Below, piece by piece: positions 36,066-46,167 of a DNA stretch of 64,000 nucleotides. The stretch covers positions 62,001-126,000 of the forward strand of contig NZ_ATVP01000006.1 in the NCBI RefSeq assembly GCF_000420785.1. The letters run 5' to 3'. The notes below the pieces were generated by a model. It did not search any database. It was not told the DNA's origin and saw nothing but the letters and a program-made list of their open reading frames with translations. Every line of letters starts with the position of its first letter. The stretch's first letter is position 1. The DNA comes from Streptococcus hyovaginalis DSM 12219. Lineage in GTDB: Bacteria > Bacillota > Bacilli > Lactobacillales > Streptococcaceae. The position numbers and the translations under genes were made by a program.

Positions 36066-39000
36066 TTATCCAACATACCTAATCACATTCATGTCAGCGT
36101 TTAAGTGATACTGTTCTGTCCTGAATTTTCCAATCTGTACCGACACTGTAAATATACCGTTGTCAATATTGATAACACCTTGGCTAATATACATGACTTC
36201 TTTACCAGCAGAAAACATAGAAATTCTATCACTAGATACCTTGATAGTTGAGCTTGCATCATTTCTACCAATAATTAAGCCCTCATTAGTACTTTTCATA
36301 TAGGTATCAATAAATGTTTTTAACTCTGCTAGTCCTCCAAATTGAGTTGTTAGTAGCTCAATTCTTCTGCCAGCTTCAATTAAATCTTTTTCAGATTGTG
36401 CTACATCTTTTTCATTTTTTGCAACAAATGAATTATAGGCTTTCTCTAGCTCGCTAAACGCCTCCATAGAAGCTTTAGCTTGCATTTCAGCCTCTAATAT
36501 TTGATTACGCTCATTAAGAGCGTTGAGTTGTTCTTGAGTTAGAGACTGGTCAGCTTTTGAGTCGATATCAGATTGGATGTCCTCTGGGGCAGGTGTCCAG
36601 TCGGTGGCAACTGTACCTAACTCAACTTTGATATTTCTGACTTTAACTCCAGTTTTAGACGGAGCATAGATTTCAATCCGGTTTGAGTTAGTCGATGCCG
36701 TGTATGTAGTTTGAGTGATGGGATTTATGGTAGTTTTGAATTTCTTCCACGTAGTTGTAACTGTTCCAACATTATTAGACTGAAAGTAAAAATATTGAGG
36801 ACCTACATTAGAATTATAAACATGTATAATAGTATCGCCATTTGGAGAAATAGCTTCGAATGATATTGTGAAGTTTTTACCATCAGCTTCTGATAGAGGA
36901 TAGGTCAACTTGTTGTAGATTTGAATAAAACTACCTGTATTTTGATAAGTTGGTACTTGTATTTCTTCGTTATATCTATATCCTTTGAGATAATTCCTGA
37001 CACCAACCTCAACTGTACCAACCATATCAACCCACCTATATTTAGTTGGGTCTTGACTATCCGTGGCAGTATAGTCCGTGTAAGTACCTATGTACCTCTT
37101 ATTGCTAGTCTGCGTTAGACTAAAGCCTGTTCTACCGTCTGCACTTTCTGCGTAGGCAAAGTGGACATAGGTCGTTCTTCCATCTGCTCCCTTCGCCCCC
37201 GGTACACCATTAGCTCCATCCGAACCTTTCCACTTTGTCCAACGATAAGCGGCTGGGTTATTGCTATCAACGACATTGAAATCTTGATACATACCAATAT
37301 AGGCTTTATTCTGGTCTGTTTGACTGAAACCTCCACCTGTAGCATTGTCAGCATAGGCAATATGGGTGTATTGGGTTCTACCGTCTGCACCTTTCGCCCC
37401 CGGTATTCCTTGGTCTCCCTTAACACCTTGAATACCTTGGATGCCCTCCGCTCCAGTAGCTCCCTTTTCGCCATGTACACCAATAACGGCTGGTGTCGTT
37501 TCCTTACTTGTACCATTGGTGTATAGCTCAACTCGATAATTCCACAAATAGCGTTTATCTACTGAAATCTGCTGCGGTGTTGTTGTCCATCCAGTAGTTG
37601 CCTTAGTAACTCCAGATGATGCTGTGGTAGCTAGATAGTAGTTAGTAACATTGGCAATGCCGTTACCATCTGCTCCCTTGATAAGTGTCCATTTATAGTC
37701 TGTATAGCTGGTACTATCTGCCTGTGTGTAATCGGTGTATGTACCGATATAGGTTTTATTAACACTATCCGTTGTACTAAACCCTTGTGAGCCGTCATTT
37801 GATGTGGCATAGGCAATATGCAAGTATGGTGTGCGACCATCAACACCAGCTTTACCAGCTACACCATTTGCCCCATTTGAGCCTTTAACAAGTGTCCAAG
37901 CATAATCTGTTGGGTTGGTGCTGTCTGCACTATTAAAGTCTACGTACATACCAATATAGGCTCTGTCAGATGCACTTACAGAGAAGTCTTTAGAGCCGTC
38001 TGCGCTGTTACTATATGCAATGTGAGTGTACTGCGTACGACCATCAACACCATTTTTACCGGGTAAACCTTGCTCTCCTCTTTCTCCTTGCAAGCCATCA
38101 AGTCCACGTTGTCCCGGGTCTCCCTTATCGCCTTTTTCTCCCTTAATTTTCGTCCACTTGTACCGTGTTGGGTCTGTACTATCATTTTGCTCAAAGTCAG
38201 TATAGATACCGATATAAAGCTTATTGATTGAGCTATCAAGACTAAATCCATCAGTTCCTGTTGCATTATTAGCCCACGCTGTATGAACATAAGGTGTGCG
38301 ACCATCTCGCCCCGGTGTTCCCGGTGTGCCAAGTTTACCATCAACGACATTGACGAGTGAAATCTCATCAACAGCAACCTCATCATTGCCGATATAAGCC
38401 GCAACTGTCAAAGTAACTGTATCAACTACGCTTGAGCCTTTGACAAGATAAGTCATACCTGTTGTCACTTCTCCATCAAGTGACCAACGCCATGTAACAC
38501 CAGCTACTACTGGCTTACCTCCTTTGTATAAGGTCGGTGTCACTAAACTTTGCCCAATTTGATTTTTAAAAATAACTCCATTATCAGTTGATAACTTAAT
38601 AGTGTAAGGTTTTGCAGCCTCAAAAAGTCGCTCAAAAGCTGCTTGAATACCATCAGATAAAATATTTTCAAGTGCTTTGAAATTTGAAAACGTGGTCTTG
38701 TTACTTTTGGGATTTGTAAAACTGATTTTCTGGTCTGATACCCTAGCTTTAATCAATAAAATAGGGTTAAAACCATCATCATTTATTCTTATAGTATCGC
38801 CAATCTCAACATCAATGAAACCATCTACCTCATAGGTTAAAGCGGGATAAGCATTTTTCTTGAGGTCACGAATACCAGCCGCTCGAATAACAGTAGGGTT
38901 ATCACTATCAACCTCAATATCCTTTCTTATCCACTGGTCATTTGTTGTTTTACTCGTAAAGGCTGATGGGTACATTTGCATTGACAACGGTGCGTAAAGC

Positions 39001-39833
39001 ATTTCTCCACGTTGGTAAAATTCACGTACTCCGTCTACATTATTTTCTGACCATGCACCTAAACTACCAATAGTTACAACAGTTTCTACCTCTTCACCTT
39101 TGGCGTTTTTTGTTTTCCCTTTACCTGTTGGGCGGATAGCGTTATAGATACCTGTTTTATCAATCTTACGCTTAATTGATTTCAGATTTTTACCGTAGGT
39201 TAGTTGGATATCATTTCTAACACGCCCCACTCCTTGATGGTTATCATCGTACTCATGGTAAACGTTGACTTTGAAAGCCTTGATTGAGCTATCTGCGTTT
39301 AATTCAGTATCAAAATCAATTTCTGCATCAAACTTAGTTGCAAGGCTTAATAAGCGAGCAAGTTTTGTGTCTTGCCCTTCCCATTCAAGCGTGCGTTTTT
39401 GGTCTGAAATTTCATTGATACCAACAGAAAGATAAGTGAAATTCAACAAATCCATCGCATTGCAATACTCAACAAAAGACATAGCTTTAGTGGCTTTATA
39501 TGGGTTAGCATACTCATTGTTAAGCTCAAGATTGAGATTTTCACAATAACATTTGATGGTTTGCTCATTTTCTTCAACTGTCATCACGCTAAAGACATAA
39601 CTCTTTCCATGATACTTAAAAGAAACAAAAGCTTTCTCATTTAGATAGTTATAGGTTTTTTGCGAGGCTGTATCTGATTTAATTGCCTTTTTATATACTG
39701 TAAATTCAAAGGTTGATGACCCCGTCGGTAAGTCTCTAGTCCAAGTGTCGCCATAGTAATTTAAAGTGCTCTGCTTATCATTATCAATAAATGCTACCTT
39801 TTGCAAGTTTGCATCATGAATTGTTAAAAGCAT
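36066..39833 (-). CDS. Tail tip/host specificity protein with collagen-like repeats
   Basis: A 1255-residue tail protein from ATG 39833 (MLLTIHDANLQKVAFIDN), with GAGGTGG seven bases upstream. The N-terminal third (about 1-370) is a Prophage_tail (endopeptidase-type) tail-tip domain. An Ig-like segment precedes collagen-like Gly-X-Y linkers (GEKGDKGDPGQRG). Five tandem units of about 55-60 residues follow, each DGRTxYxHxAYA..., YIGxYxDF, W-x-K-x-KG. Then come a jelly-roll carbohydrate-binding-like module ending VELGTVATDWTPAPED, a coiled coil, and a short C-terminal domain. A receptor-binding role is likely. Confidence 0.85.
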   Translation of the reverse strand: MLLTIHDANLQKVAFIDNDKQSTLNYYGDTWTRDLPTGSSTFEFTVYKKAIKSDTASQKTYNYLNEKAFVSFKYHGKSYVFSVMTVEENEQTIKCYCENLNLELNNEYANPYKATKAMSFVEYCNAMDLLNFTYLSVGINEISDQKRTLEWEGQDTKLARLLSLATKFDAEIDFDTELNADSSIKAFKVNVYHEYDDNHQGVGRVRNDIQLTYGKNLKSIKRKIDKTGIYNAIRPTGKGKTKNAKGEEVETVVTIGSLGAWSENNVDGVREFYQRGEMLYAPLSMQMYPSAFTSKTTNDQWIRKDIEVDSDNPTVIRAAGIRDLKKNAYPALTYEVDGFIDVEIGDTIRINDDGFNPILLIKARVSDQKISFTNPKSNKTTFSNFKALENILSDGIQAAFERLFEAAKPYTIKLSTDNGVIFKNQIGQSLVTPTLYKGGKPVVAGVTWRWSLDGEVTTGMTYLVKGSSVVDTVTLTVAAYIGNDEVAVDEISLVNVVDGKLGTPGTPGRDGRTPYVHTAWANNATGTDGFSLDSSINKLYIGIYTDFEQNDSTDPTRYKWTKIKGEKGDKGDPGQRGLDGLQGERGEQGLPGKNGVDGRTQYTHIAYSNSADGSKDFSVSASDRAYIGMYVDFNSADSTNPTDYAWTLVKGSNGANGVAGKAGVDGRTPYLHIAYATSNDGSQGFSTTDSVNKTYIGTYTDYTQADSTSYTDYKWTLIKGADGNGIANVTNYYLATTASSGVTKATTGWTTTPQQISVDKRYLWNYRVELYTNGTSKETTPAVIGVHGEKGATGAEGIQGIQGVKGDQGIPGAKGADGRTQYTHIAYADNATGGGFSQTDQNKAYIGMYQDFNVVDSNNPAAYRWTKWKGSDGANGVPGAKGADGRTTYVHFAYAESADGRTGFSLTQTSNKRYIGTYTDYTATDSQDPTKYRWVDMVGTVEVGVRNYLKGYRYNEEIQVPTYQNTGSFIQIYNKLTYPLSEADGKNFTISFEAISPNGDTIIHVYNSNVGPQYFYFQSNNVGTVTTTWKKFKTTINPITQTTYTASTNSNRIEIYAPSKTGVKVRNIKVELGTVATDWTPAPEDIQSDIDSKADQSLTQEQLNALNERNQILEAEMQAKASMEAFSELEKAYNSFVAKNEKDVAQSEKDLIEAGRRIELLTTQFGGLAELKTFIDTYMKSTNEGLIIGRNDASSTIKVSSDRISMFSAGKEVMYISQGVINIDNGIFTVSVQIGKFRTEQYHLNADMNVIRYVG

Positions 39834-39834
39834 T

Positions 39835-39982
39835 TTATAACCACCTCTCTTCAAATTCTATGTTTACTGTTGGTTTATTTTTCACAAAGCTAGATACATA
39901 TAACTCTAACTGACTTGTGCCGGGTGGGATGGATATCCATTTGGAACCATCCACAACCTCGCTGGCTTTTGTGATACCATCA
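39835..39982 (-). pseudogene. Out-of-frame C-terminus of the distal tail protein
   Basis: This is the missing end of the upstream distal tail gene in another frame. It reads DGITKASEVVDGSKWISIPP and ends FEERWL, the usual C-terminus of Sipho_tail proteins. Adding two bases (TA) to the ATATATA run at 39983-39989 would fuse it to the upstream frame. It ends one base before the next gene's start. Confidence 0.75.
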
Positions 39983-41335
39983 ATATATAGTGTCATCTTC
40001 ACTATTAATAACGACGTTAGAACCAATAGCAAACCGATTAGGGATATTTTTTGTTACTGACACAAAATCCTTACGGTAAAAAATACTATCAAGGTACATG
40101 TGAGACACAACTGGTTTATTCCCTATGCTGCCAATCGTAACATGGATTTTGGCGGACTTTTTCCCTTTTATTTCTGGAATAGTAAATACTGGATATGACC
40201 CCCACCAATACACTTGCACCTTATCATCATTGCGTTTTAGGTCAGACCAGCCACGAGTACTATTAAACGGATTATGGTTATTTAAATGAGTACCTGTAAA
40301 TGTCCAGCGCTTGATAAAGTTATAGCCACCTTTACCATTACTTGCCATAAAGTTATATTCACATTCTAGCCCTCGATAACGTTTAAATGTCTCAACTCCG
40401 TACAAAAAGTTACCATCGGCATCCGAAACAGCAATTTTAATAAATCCATATTGGTTAGACGCACCTAACCAAAAGATTTGTCTCCACCAAACATAATCAT
40501 TTAATGAACCAACACCACCAGAACTATCAACCGGTATCTCCCAAGTAAGGCTACCTGCATTATTCCCAACAGTTCCCCCTCTTGAATGCAGTTGAATATG
40601 TTGTCTCCCCCAAGTATTAACAGTATTAAGTGTACTGTTTAATTTTTGCATGTTGTCGTTGTTTATAGCAGCGTTTTTTTGTGCTTTACTGAAACCTGTG
40701 ATGATATTACTATCTCTATAATCTAGTAATAGCTCTGATTGTTTAACCGTCTCTGTATCTGCTTCCTCACGGTTGCCAAGCTCAAAAGCAGAATTTTGAT
40801 TTACTAAACCAATATAGCCATTTTCAGCATTATGCTTCACGGTAATAATTGGATACGCTGGGGCTGTTCCATTATTTGTTAAAGTAAATAGCATCTTATC
40901 GGACATTTGTGTTGCATCAGTACCGCTATCTAGTTTTCTATACGTCGAGCTATGAGCAACGCCGTCTGGTATAAGGATTTTTAGTTCTGAGCGTTGGAAC
41001 CATCTTGTCAAGTTTTCTGGGGTAATGTCATCTATCGGTAGCCCCATATAATACTTATCCGGCTCATCACTATAAGTAATTTTTACAGGCTCTAAGACAT
41101 CTAAAACACCAGCTAACTCATGCTTTAACTGCTCCATCTCCATTGCATTTGATGTTTTTATGTCAAATTTGATGGTATGCTCTTTTTCGCCACGTTTCAC
41201 TTGCTGGATATTCACCCCCAATAAAGGAGCGTTATCAGTTGATACGCTCCTTGTATTACCAATGGGGCGGATAATATCTGTAATCCTAAAGAAACGTGAC
41301 ATGTCAACGCCGTTGAATGTCATTTCTTTTGTCAT
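39980..41335 (-). CDS. Distal tail protein (Sipho_tail), frameshifted near the end
   Basis: A 451-residue distal tail (Dit) protein linking the tail tube to the tip. The N-terminus MTKEMTFNGVDMSRFFRITD and PLLGVNIQQVKRGEKEHTIK are typical of Sipho_tail, and an inserted carbohydrate-binding-like domain occupies the middle. The frame closes at SEDDTIY because a TA repeat appears two bases short; about 49 further residues lie in another frame (39835-39982). The truncated form would lack the C-terminal beta strands. It overlaps the tape-measure stop by four bases. Confidence 0.82.
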   Translation of the reverse strand: MTKEMTFNGVDMSRFFRITDIIRPIGNTRSVSTDNAPLLGVNIQQVKRGEKEHTIKFDIKTSNAMEMEQLKHELAGVLDVLEPVKITYSDEPDKYYMGLPIDDITPENLTRWFQRSELKILIPDGVAHSSTYRKLDSGTDATQMSDKMLFTLTNNGTAPAYPIITVKHNAENGYIGLVNQNSAFELGNREEADTETVKQSELLLDYRDSNIITGFSKAQKNAAINNDNMQKLNSTLNTVNTWGRQHIQLHSRGGTVGNNAGSLTWEIPVDSSGGVGSLNDYVWWRQIFWLGASNQYGFIKIAVSDADGNFLYGVETFKRYRGLECEYNFMASNGKGGYNFIKRWTFTGTHLNNHNPFNSTRGWSDLKRNDDKVQVYWWGSYPVFTIPEIKGKKSAKIHVTIGSIGNKPVVSHMYLDSIFYRKDFVSVTKNIPNRFAIGSNVVINSEDDTIY

Positions 41336-44300
41336 AGTCTTATCCCTCTCATTCTATTTTTTCGTCTAGTTTGCTCTGTTTGGTACTGGTCATACTTATC
41401 ACCTGTTTTGGCAACTAAAGTGCCATCATCAAGTATGAGTTCGGATGGTCGCTCTACTGCTTTTTCGGCAATATCAAGAGCTTTTTTCATAAGGTCGTTA
41501 CCTTTCTCTTTAGCAACTTCTACTTTAGTTTTAATAGCGTTCTCAAAGTCTGATTTAACTTGCACTACTTTAGATAACTTAGTTTTACCAACACCAATGA
41601 CATCCTCTGCTTTATAGCTAAATGCCTGTATGTTGTCATACATGCCACCCATAGCCTTATCAACATATTTGGTGTTTTTCTCAATACCAACAGCAACCCC
41701 CATTGGTAAGAAACGCCCTACGCTATCTCTAAACAACCTTGATGGTGAGTGAATTTGTGCTTTAGCTCGTGCTGCTCTTTCTGCTTGAGCTACTAAGGCA
41801 TTAGCTGCAGCTGTTACAGCTCCTAAAGCTGACATCATACCAGCGGCTAACCCTTGCCCTATCATCGCACCAATCCCGCGCATAGCACCGACACCAGACA
41901 TCCCGGCAGACCTTATAGCAGACATTATAGAGGTCATAGCACTGACTGCTTGCCCTCTTCCGCTACTCAAGCCTTGTGCTAAATTACGTGCTGTCTGCTG
42001 CCCTATTTGGCGACCTTGAGACTTCATTTGACTACCAACTGACCTAATAACAGCCAGAATAGCTTGCATTGATGATTGCACTTGTCCACGCATAGCATTA
42101 AAGGCTGAAATAACAGCTTGTGTGCTGGTTGCCATATTTCTTACTTGAGATGATGCGTTAGTTGCACTAGATGATACTTGCATAAAACTAGTAGATACAG
42201 TCATGAGAGCTGTGCCAACAGCCAAAATCCTTGAACCTAACATAGCAAATGAGGTGCTTGCCATTGTCATAGTAGTTGAAATTGTCATTACACGTGCATT
42301 AAATGCAGTTATAAGACCGCCAACAGTAGCAAAAGCTACACTAATAACCATTGCTTTTGAACCAAATGAGGCAAAGCTGACACCTGCCATCATTAATGCT
42401 GGGGTAATTGTCATAATTTGACTCTTAAATGTTGCAATCGGTGCATTGATAGCAGATAACCCTGCAACACCAGAAACTGCTTGGCTAGTAAATCTTGAAA
42501 ATCCAGAAGCTGCACTTGTCAACATTTGTGGCAAACTCATTACAACTGTCTTTAAACTGTTAATTTTGCTATCAAACATTGTCAAACCAGATACAGCTGT
42601 ACTAGCAGCTGTTGAAACAGTCCGCATCCCTGCACCTAAATTCTTCATTCCTGAACCAGCTTGCGATAGTCCTTCTGAATGAGCTGCAATTTTCCCAACA
42701 CCTTTTGCAACTGCCGCTAAAGATGCTGCCATATCACCTAACTTTGTATTAGTTATTTTGACAACACCATCAGCTAACTTATCAAATCCTTTACCTGCAT
42801 TTAAGGCAGCTTTTCCAATAGATTCAATTACACCAGATATACCGTCTAAGACAGACTTGATGGAACTACCCACACTTTTAATGACATTACCTATGCCTTC
42901 GAAAGCTGATTTAACAGAGTCTCCAACACTTCTAAAAACATTAGCGACACCATCCAGCGCTGATTGAATGGCTGTGCCAAAACTCTGTACTACTTGAGCA
43001 GCGCCAGAAAGAGCAGATTGAATACCTTGTCCTATACCTTGAGCTGCAGCACTTATCGCTTGACCTGTAGCAGTAATAGCTCCTTGGGCGTTAGCAAAAG
43101 CATTAACCAATACCGATAAGCCAACCGCTGCAATTGCTATACCTGCACCAATTAAGGCAACAGATGCACCAAAGGCTAAGATACCGACAGCACTCGCCGT
43201 CAAAGCTGGACCTAATAATGCAAATATACCTGCTAAAGCTGCTATACCAACACCAAGTGCCAACATTGCAATTTGTGCACCTGTTCCTGCACTTGCTAGC
43301 TGTATTGCTGCTTGCACTAATATATAGATACCACTAGCAGCTAAAGCTACACCTGCACCAACCATGAGCATTGCAGCCCCCATCGATAACCATTGCGTAG
43401 GACTTGCCATAGCTGCTGCTTGACCAAATCCCTGTGCAACTGTTGATATCGCTGTTGCAAGACCCTGTAAAACAGTAGATATGCCCTGCGCTATTGAGGT
43501 TATTAACGTACCTAGACCAGAGAAGACTTGCTCAATGATACCTTTAGACTGCGTTGCTGACCCACTTGCACCAGTAAAGGCATCTTTGGCATTCTTTTTG
43601 AATAGCTTAAATGGATTCAAGCTACCCAATGAGCTAAAACTCTTGAATTTAGCAATCAGCATAGCTAATGCTGGCATAATCAAAGTAAACATAGATGGGT
43701 CTAAGCCAGATACAAATTCTGCAATCTTAGAAGCCACCTCACCAATCACTTTTGCAACTTCATTAACCTTATTTCTAAAAGTCTCACTAGTTGTGTATGC
43801 TTGAATAAACCAACCAATTAACATACCAATACCAGCGATAGCTAGCCCCCATGGGTTAGATAAAGCTGTTTTTAGTAAACCAAACGAATTTTTTAAACCC
43901 TTGATGGCTTTAGTTGCTGTTGATACTGTTTTAAAAGCCCCAACCATACCAAGTACAGCACCAGCTATTGATTGAATTGTGCCGGGTGGCAAGTTTGAAA
44001 TAAAATTAGATGCCTTGGTCGCTGCTTCAGCTAACCATTTAGCAATCTCTCCGATTTTACTTCCTAATTCGCCAAAATCAATCTCTTTTCCTTTGGTTAA
44101 ACTATCCCAAACATGTTCAGCAGCATCCTTAATGTGGGCAAAAGCATTAGAAATTGCCGATATAGCCCCAGTATCTTTAAAGCTATCCCACATCTTTTTA
44201 GCAGCTTTGATAGCATTGGCGACAAAGTCTGTAATTATTGGCGTAATTGTTTCGAAAGTACTATTAATAGCACCCTTTAAACCGTCAATTGTCTTTGCAA

Positions 44301-45138
44301 TACTACCTAAACCTGCTTTTGCAAACCCTTTATCAATAGCCTCAATCATATTGGCTAAGTTTTTGATAACAGCATTTTTAAGGTTCGCAAATGATGTACC
44401 AATACCTGCGCTATTTTTCTTGGCGAGTTCTGCAAATCCATTTTGACCCTCGTTAAGCTCAACGAATTTTTTATTTAAGTCATCAATGGTTATCTCCCCA
44501 TTTTTTAGAGCATTAAATAAATCTGTTTTAGCAGACTTACCTGTAAATCCAAAAGACTTAGCTACTTTATCTAAAGCTACTGGCATAGTTTCCATCAATG
44601 TTCGCCAGCTCATCATATCAACCTTACCTGTTGATAGCATCTGCGTATACTGTTGCATACCTCGACTGGTGTCTGACAAGCTTGCACCACTAGCCAAAAA
44701 AGCATTATTAAGGGCTACAGCTGACTTTGCTGCACTAGTTGCACTACCTGTTAGAGGAGCAAACACTTGAGCTGATTTGGTAATATCACTAAGCGTTGTT
44801 GGCAACCCATCAATACCGTCACTGAGTAATTTTGTTGATTTAGCTACATCTTTAGCTGAGTAACCTAGCGCATTCATGACTACTGGATATTTCTTGAGAG
44901 TATCAAAGCGGTCTATTGCTCCACCAACAGAGTTATTAACCATCTGCATACCCTTTTGTACTAAAGCACTAGCAACACCCGTAATAGCGCCAAAACCAAG
45001 GGCAGATTTAGAACCTTTACCAAATCCTGATGATGAGGTATCACCCAACCCCTGCAATAAACTTTTTAACGATTTAACTCCCTGTTGGGCACTTGTACCA
45101 TCAAGGTCAACTGTGATAGTAACTTTTCCGTCTGCCAT
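41332..45138 (-). CDS. Tape measure protein
   Basis: A 1268-residue protein fixing tail length. It is Ala/Ser/Gly/Ile-rich with several hydrophobic stretches (about 545-680). The N-terminal TMP domain reads TSAQQGVKSLKSLLQGLG, with IDRFDTLKKYPVVMNALGYS. Helical heptad-like repeats fill the centre (SAIQSALDGVANVFRSVGDS), and the C-terminus is basic and charged. By family rule the length implies a tail of roughly 190 nm. AGGAGG precedes ATG 45138. It follows the two tail chaperone genes, as expected. Confidence 0.93.
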   Translation of the reverse strand: MADGKVTITVDLDGTSAQQGVKSLKSLLQGLGDTSSSGFGKGSKSALGFGAITGVASALVQKGMQMVNNSVGGAIDRFDTLKKYPVVMNALGYSAKDVAKSTKLLSDGIDGLPTTLSDITKSAQVFAPLTGSATSAAKSAVALNNAFLASGASLSDTSRGMQQYTQMLSTGKVDMMSWRTLMETMPVALDKVAKSFGFTGKSAKTDLFNALKNGEITIDDLNKKFVELNEGQNGFAELAKKNSAGIGTSFANLKNAVIKNLANMIEAIDKGFAKAGLGSIAKTIDGLKGAINSTFETITPIITDFVANAIKAAKKMWDSFKDTGAISAISNAFAHIKDAAEHVWDSLTKGKEIDFGELGSKIGEIAKWLAEAATKASNFISNLPPGTIQSIAGAVLGMVGAFKTVSTATKAIKGLKNSFGLLKTALSNPWGLAIAGIGMLIGWFIQAYTTSETFRNKVNEVAKVIGEVASKIAEFVSGLDPSMFTLIMPALAMLIAKFKSFSSLGSLNPFKLFKKNAKDAFTGASGSATQSKGIIEQVFSGLGTLITSIAQGISTVLQGLATAISTVAQGFGQAAAMASPTQWLSMGAAMLMVGAGVALAASGIYILVQAAIQLASAGTGAQIAMLALGVGIAALAGIFALLGPALTASAVGILAFGASVALIGAGIAIAAVGLSVLVNAFANAQGAITATGQAISAAAQGIGQGIQSALSGAAQVVQSFGTAIQSALDGVANVFRSVGDSVKSAFEGIGNVIKSVGSSIKSVLDGISGVIESIGKAALNAGKGFDKLADGVVKITNTKLGDMAASLAAVAKGVGKIAAHSEGLSQAGSGMKNLGAGMRTVSTAASTAVSGLTMFDSKINSLKTVVMSLPQMLTSAASGFSRFTSQAVSGVAGLSAINAPIATFKSQIMTITPALMMAGVSFASFGSKAMVISVAFATVGGLITAFNARVMTISTTMTMASTSFAMLGSRILAVGTALMTVSTSFMQVSSSATNASSQVRNMATSTQAVISAFNAMRGQVQSSMQAILAVIRSVGSQMKSQGRQIGQQTARNLAQGLSSGRGQAVSAMTSIMSAIRSAGMSGVGAMRGIGAMIGQGLAAGMMSALGAVTAAANALVAQAERAARAKAQIHSPSRLFRDSVGRFLPMGVAVGIEKNTKYVDKAMGGMYDNIQAFSYKAEDVIGVGKTKLSKVVQVKSDFENAIKTKVEVAKEKGNDLMKKALDIAEKAVERPSELILDDGTLVAKTGDKYDQYQTEQTRRKNRMRGIRL

Positions 45139-45157
45139 GTTCTACCTCCTCTCCATA

Positions 45158-45745
45158 TTAATTTTTGGGTAATGCGTATTGCTCCTGTAATTCACGCATC
45201 TTTTGTTTTTCTTTAGCATCTTCCCCCTTTGAGGGTCTCCATGCTCTAATTTTCATAACTTCAACAAACTTTGTTCCATCTGGTAAACCAGATAATAAAG
45301 CGTTAAATTTCTGCCAGTGTAATCTCCCTTGTTCTTCAATCAAATCAATGTTATAAGCTTGCATAAACGATGAAAAAATGTACTCACCATCATATTTGAT
45401 ATTAAACAAAGGTTTATCATCGCTATCTGAGTCATCCTTAGATCTTTTAGGCATTACATTACCCTCAATGTCATATCTATCAACTTCATCAATAGCTCTA
45501 GTAACTTGTATGTGTTTCTCAAATACTTCTGCATAGATAGCTAACGCCTCCTCAGTATCCATATCCTTAAAAATCACATCATTAGTTAATTTGGCTAAAG
45601 CTAATTTAGGTTTTAGTTCCATTGGGATATGTGCTTTATTCCACATATCAAAAACCCACAAGACCCTGTCAAACGATAATAAAAGCTGATACTCTTTATC
45701 TTTAAGTACCAGCTTGTCATCCATTTTTTTGGAAATATCAAACAT
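45158..45745 (-). CDS. Tail assembly chaperone, Gp15 family
   Basis: A 195-residue protein of the phage Gp15 family. Typical segments are YQLLLSFDRVLWVFDM near the start and LIEEQGRLHWQKFNALLSGL, GTKFVEVMKIRAW in the C-terminal half. Its ATG overlaps the stop of the upstream chaperone gene (TAATG), suggesting coupled translation rather than the frameshift used in many siphophages. It chaperones tape-measure assembly by inference from position. Confidence 0.85.
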   Translation of the reverse strand: MFDISKKMDDKLVLKDKEYQLLLSFDRVLWVFDMWNKAHIPMELKPKLALAKLTNDVIFKDMDTEEALAIYAEVFEKHIQVTRAIDEVDRYDIEGNVMPKRSKDDSDSDDKPLFNIKYDGEYIFSSFMQAYNIDLIEEQGRLHWQKFNALLSGLPDGTKFVEVMKIRAWRPSKGEDAKEKQKMRELQEQYALPKN

Positions 45746-46128
45746 TATTCAGCAAGATACTTCTTGAAATTTTCATCGTTTCGTTTTTTATCCCATTCTT
45801 TTTGAATAGCTGCTGAAATCTGCAAGAAAACATTTAGATAGTTCCATGTGTGTTTGCCTACTGCCTCATAGATTTTTTGTGGAGCATCTGCATCAAATAG
45901 AATTTCAAAGAATTCATCAATTAGCGCTTTGATATTAACCCTAATTTCTCGGTCATCCATTTCTTCTTCTTTGTTCTCAAGAACATTTGCTTTTTCCATA
46001 AGTTCTTGTGATTTGATGCGTAACTTATCATCTTTTTCATCATCTGATAAGTAATCTAGATGGAACTCACCAAAATTAAAAGTAAGTGCCTTTGTGCCTA
46101 AATTAAGATTGATAATATTGTTTGACAT
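45745..46128 (-). CDS. Tail assembly chaperone 1 (hypothetical tail protein)
   Basis: A 127-residue protein starting MSNNIINLNLGTKALTFNFG at ATG 46128, chosen because GGAGG lies eight bases upstream; a longer frame to 46143 lacks a site. It is acidic and helical with KRNDENFKKYLAE at the end. Position between the tail tube and Gp15 genes marks it as the first tail chaperone. Confidence 0.78.
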   Translation of the reverse strand: MSNNIINLNLGTKALTFNFGEFHLDYLSDDEKDDKLRIKSQELMEKANVLENKEEEMDDREIRVNIKALIDEFFEILFDADAPQKIYEAVGKHTWNYLNVFLQISAAIQKEWDKKRNDENFKKYLAE

Positions 46129-46167
46129 GTTATTTTCCTCCAAAATGTCTGTTAGTTAAATGATGGG

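Noticed and set aside
37115..37531. 138-residue minus-strand frame inside the tail tip gene
   Set aside because: Alternative-frame shadow of the repeat region. The main frame has the tail domains and a good start.
39835..40032. Separate 65-residue gene after the distal tail gene
   Set aside because: Its sequence is the expected C-terminus of the distal tail protein, out of frame; it has no ribosome site of its own.
43979..44446. 155-residue plus-strand frame inside the tape measure gene
   Set aside because: Antisense frame created by the Ala/Ile-rich composition of the tape measure gene, with no start signal.
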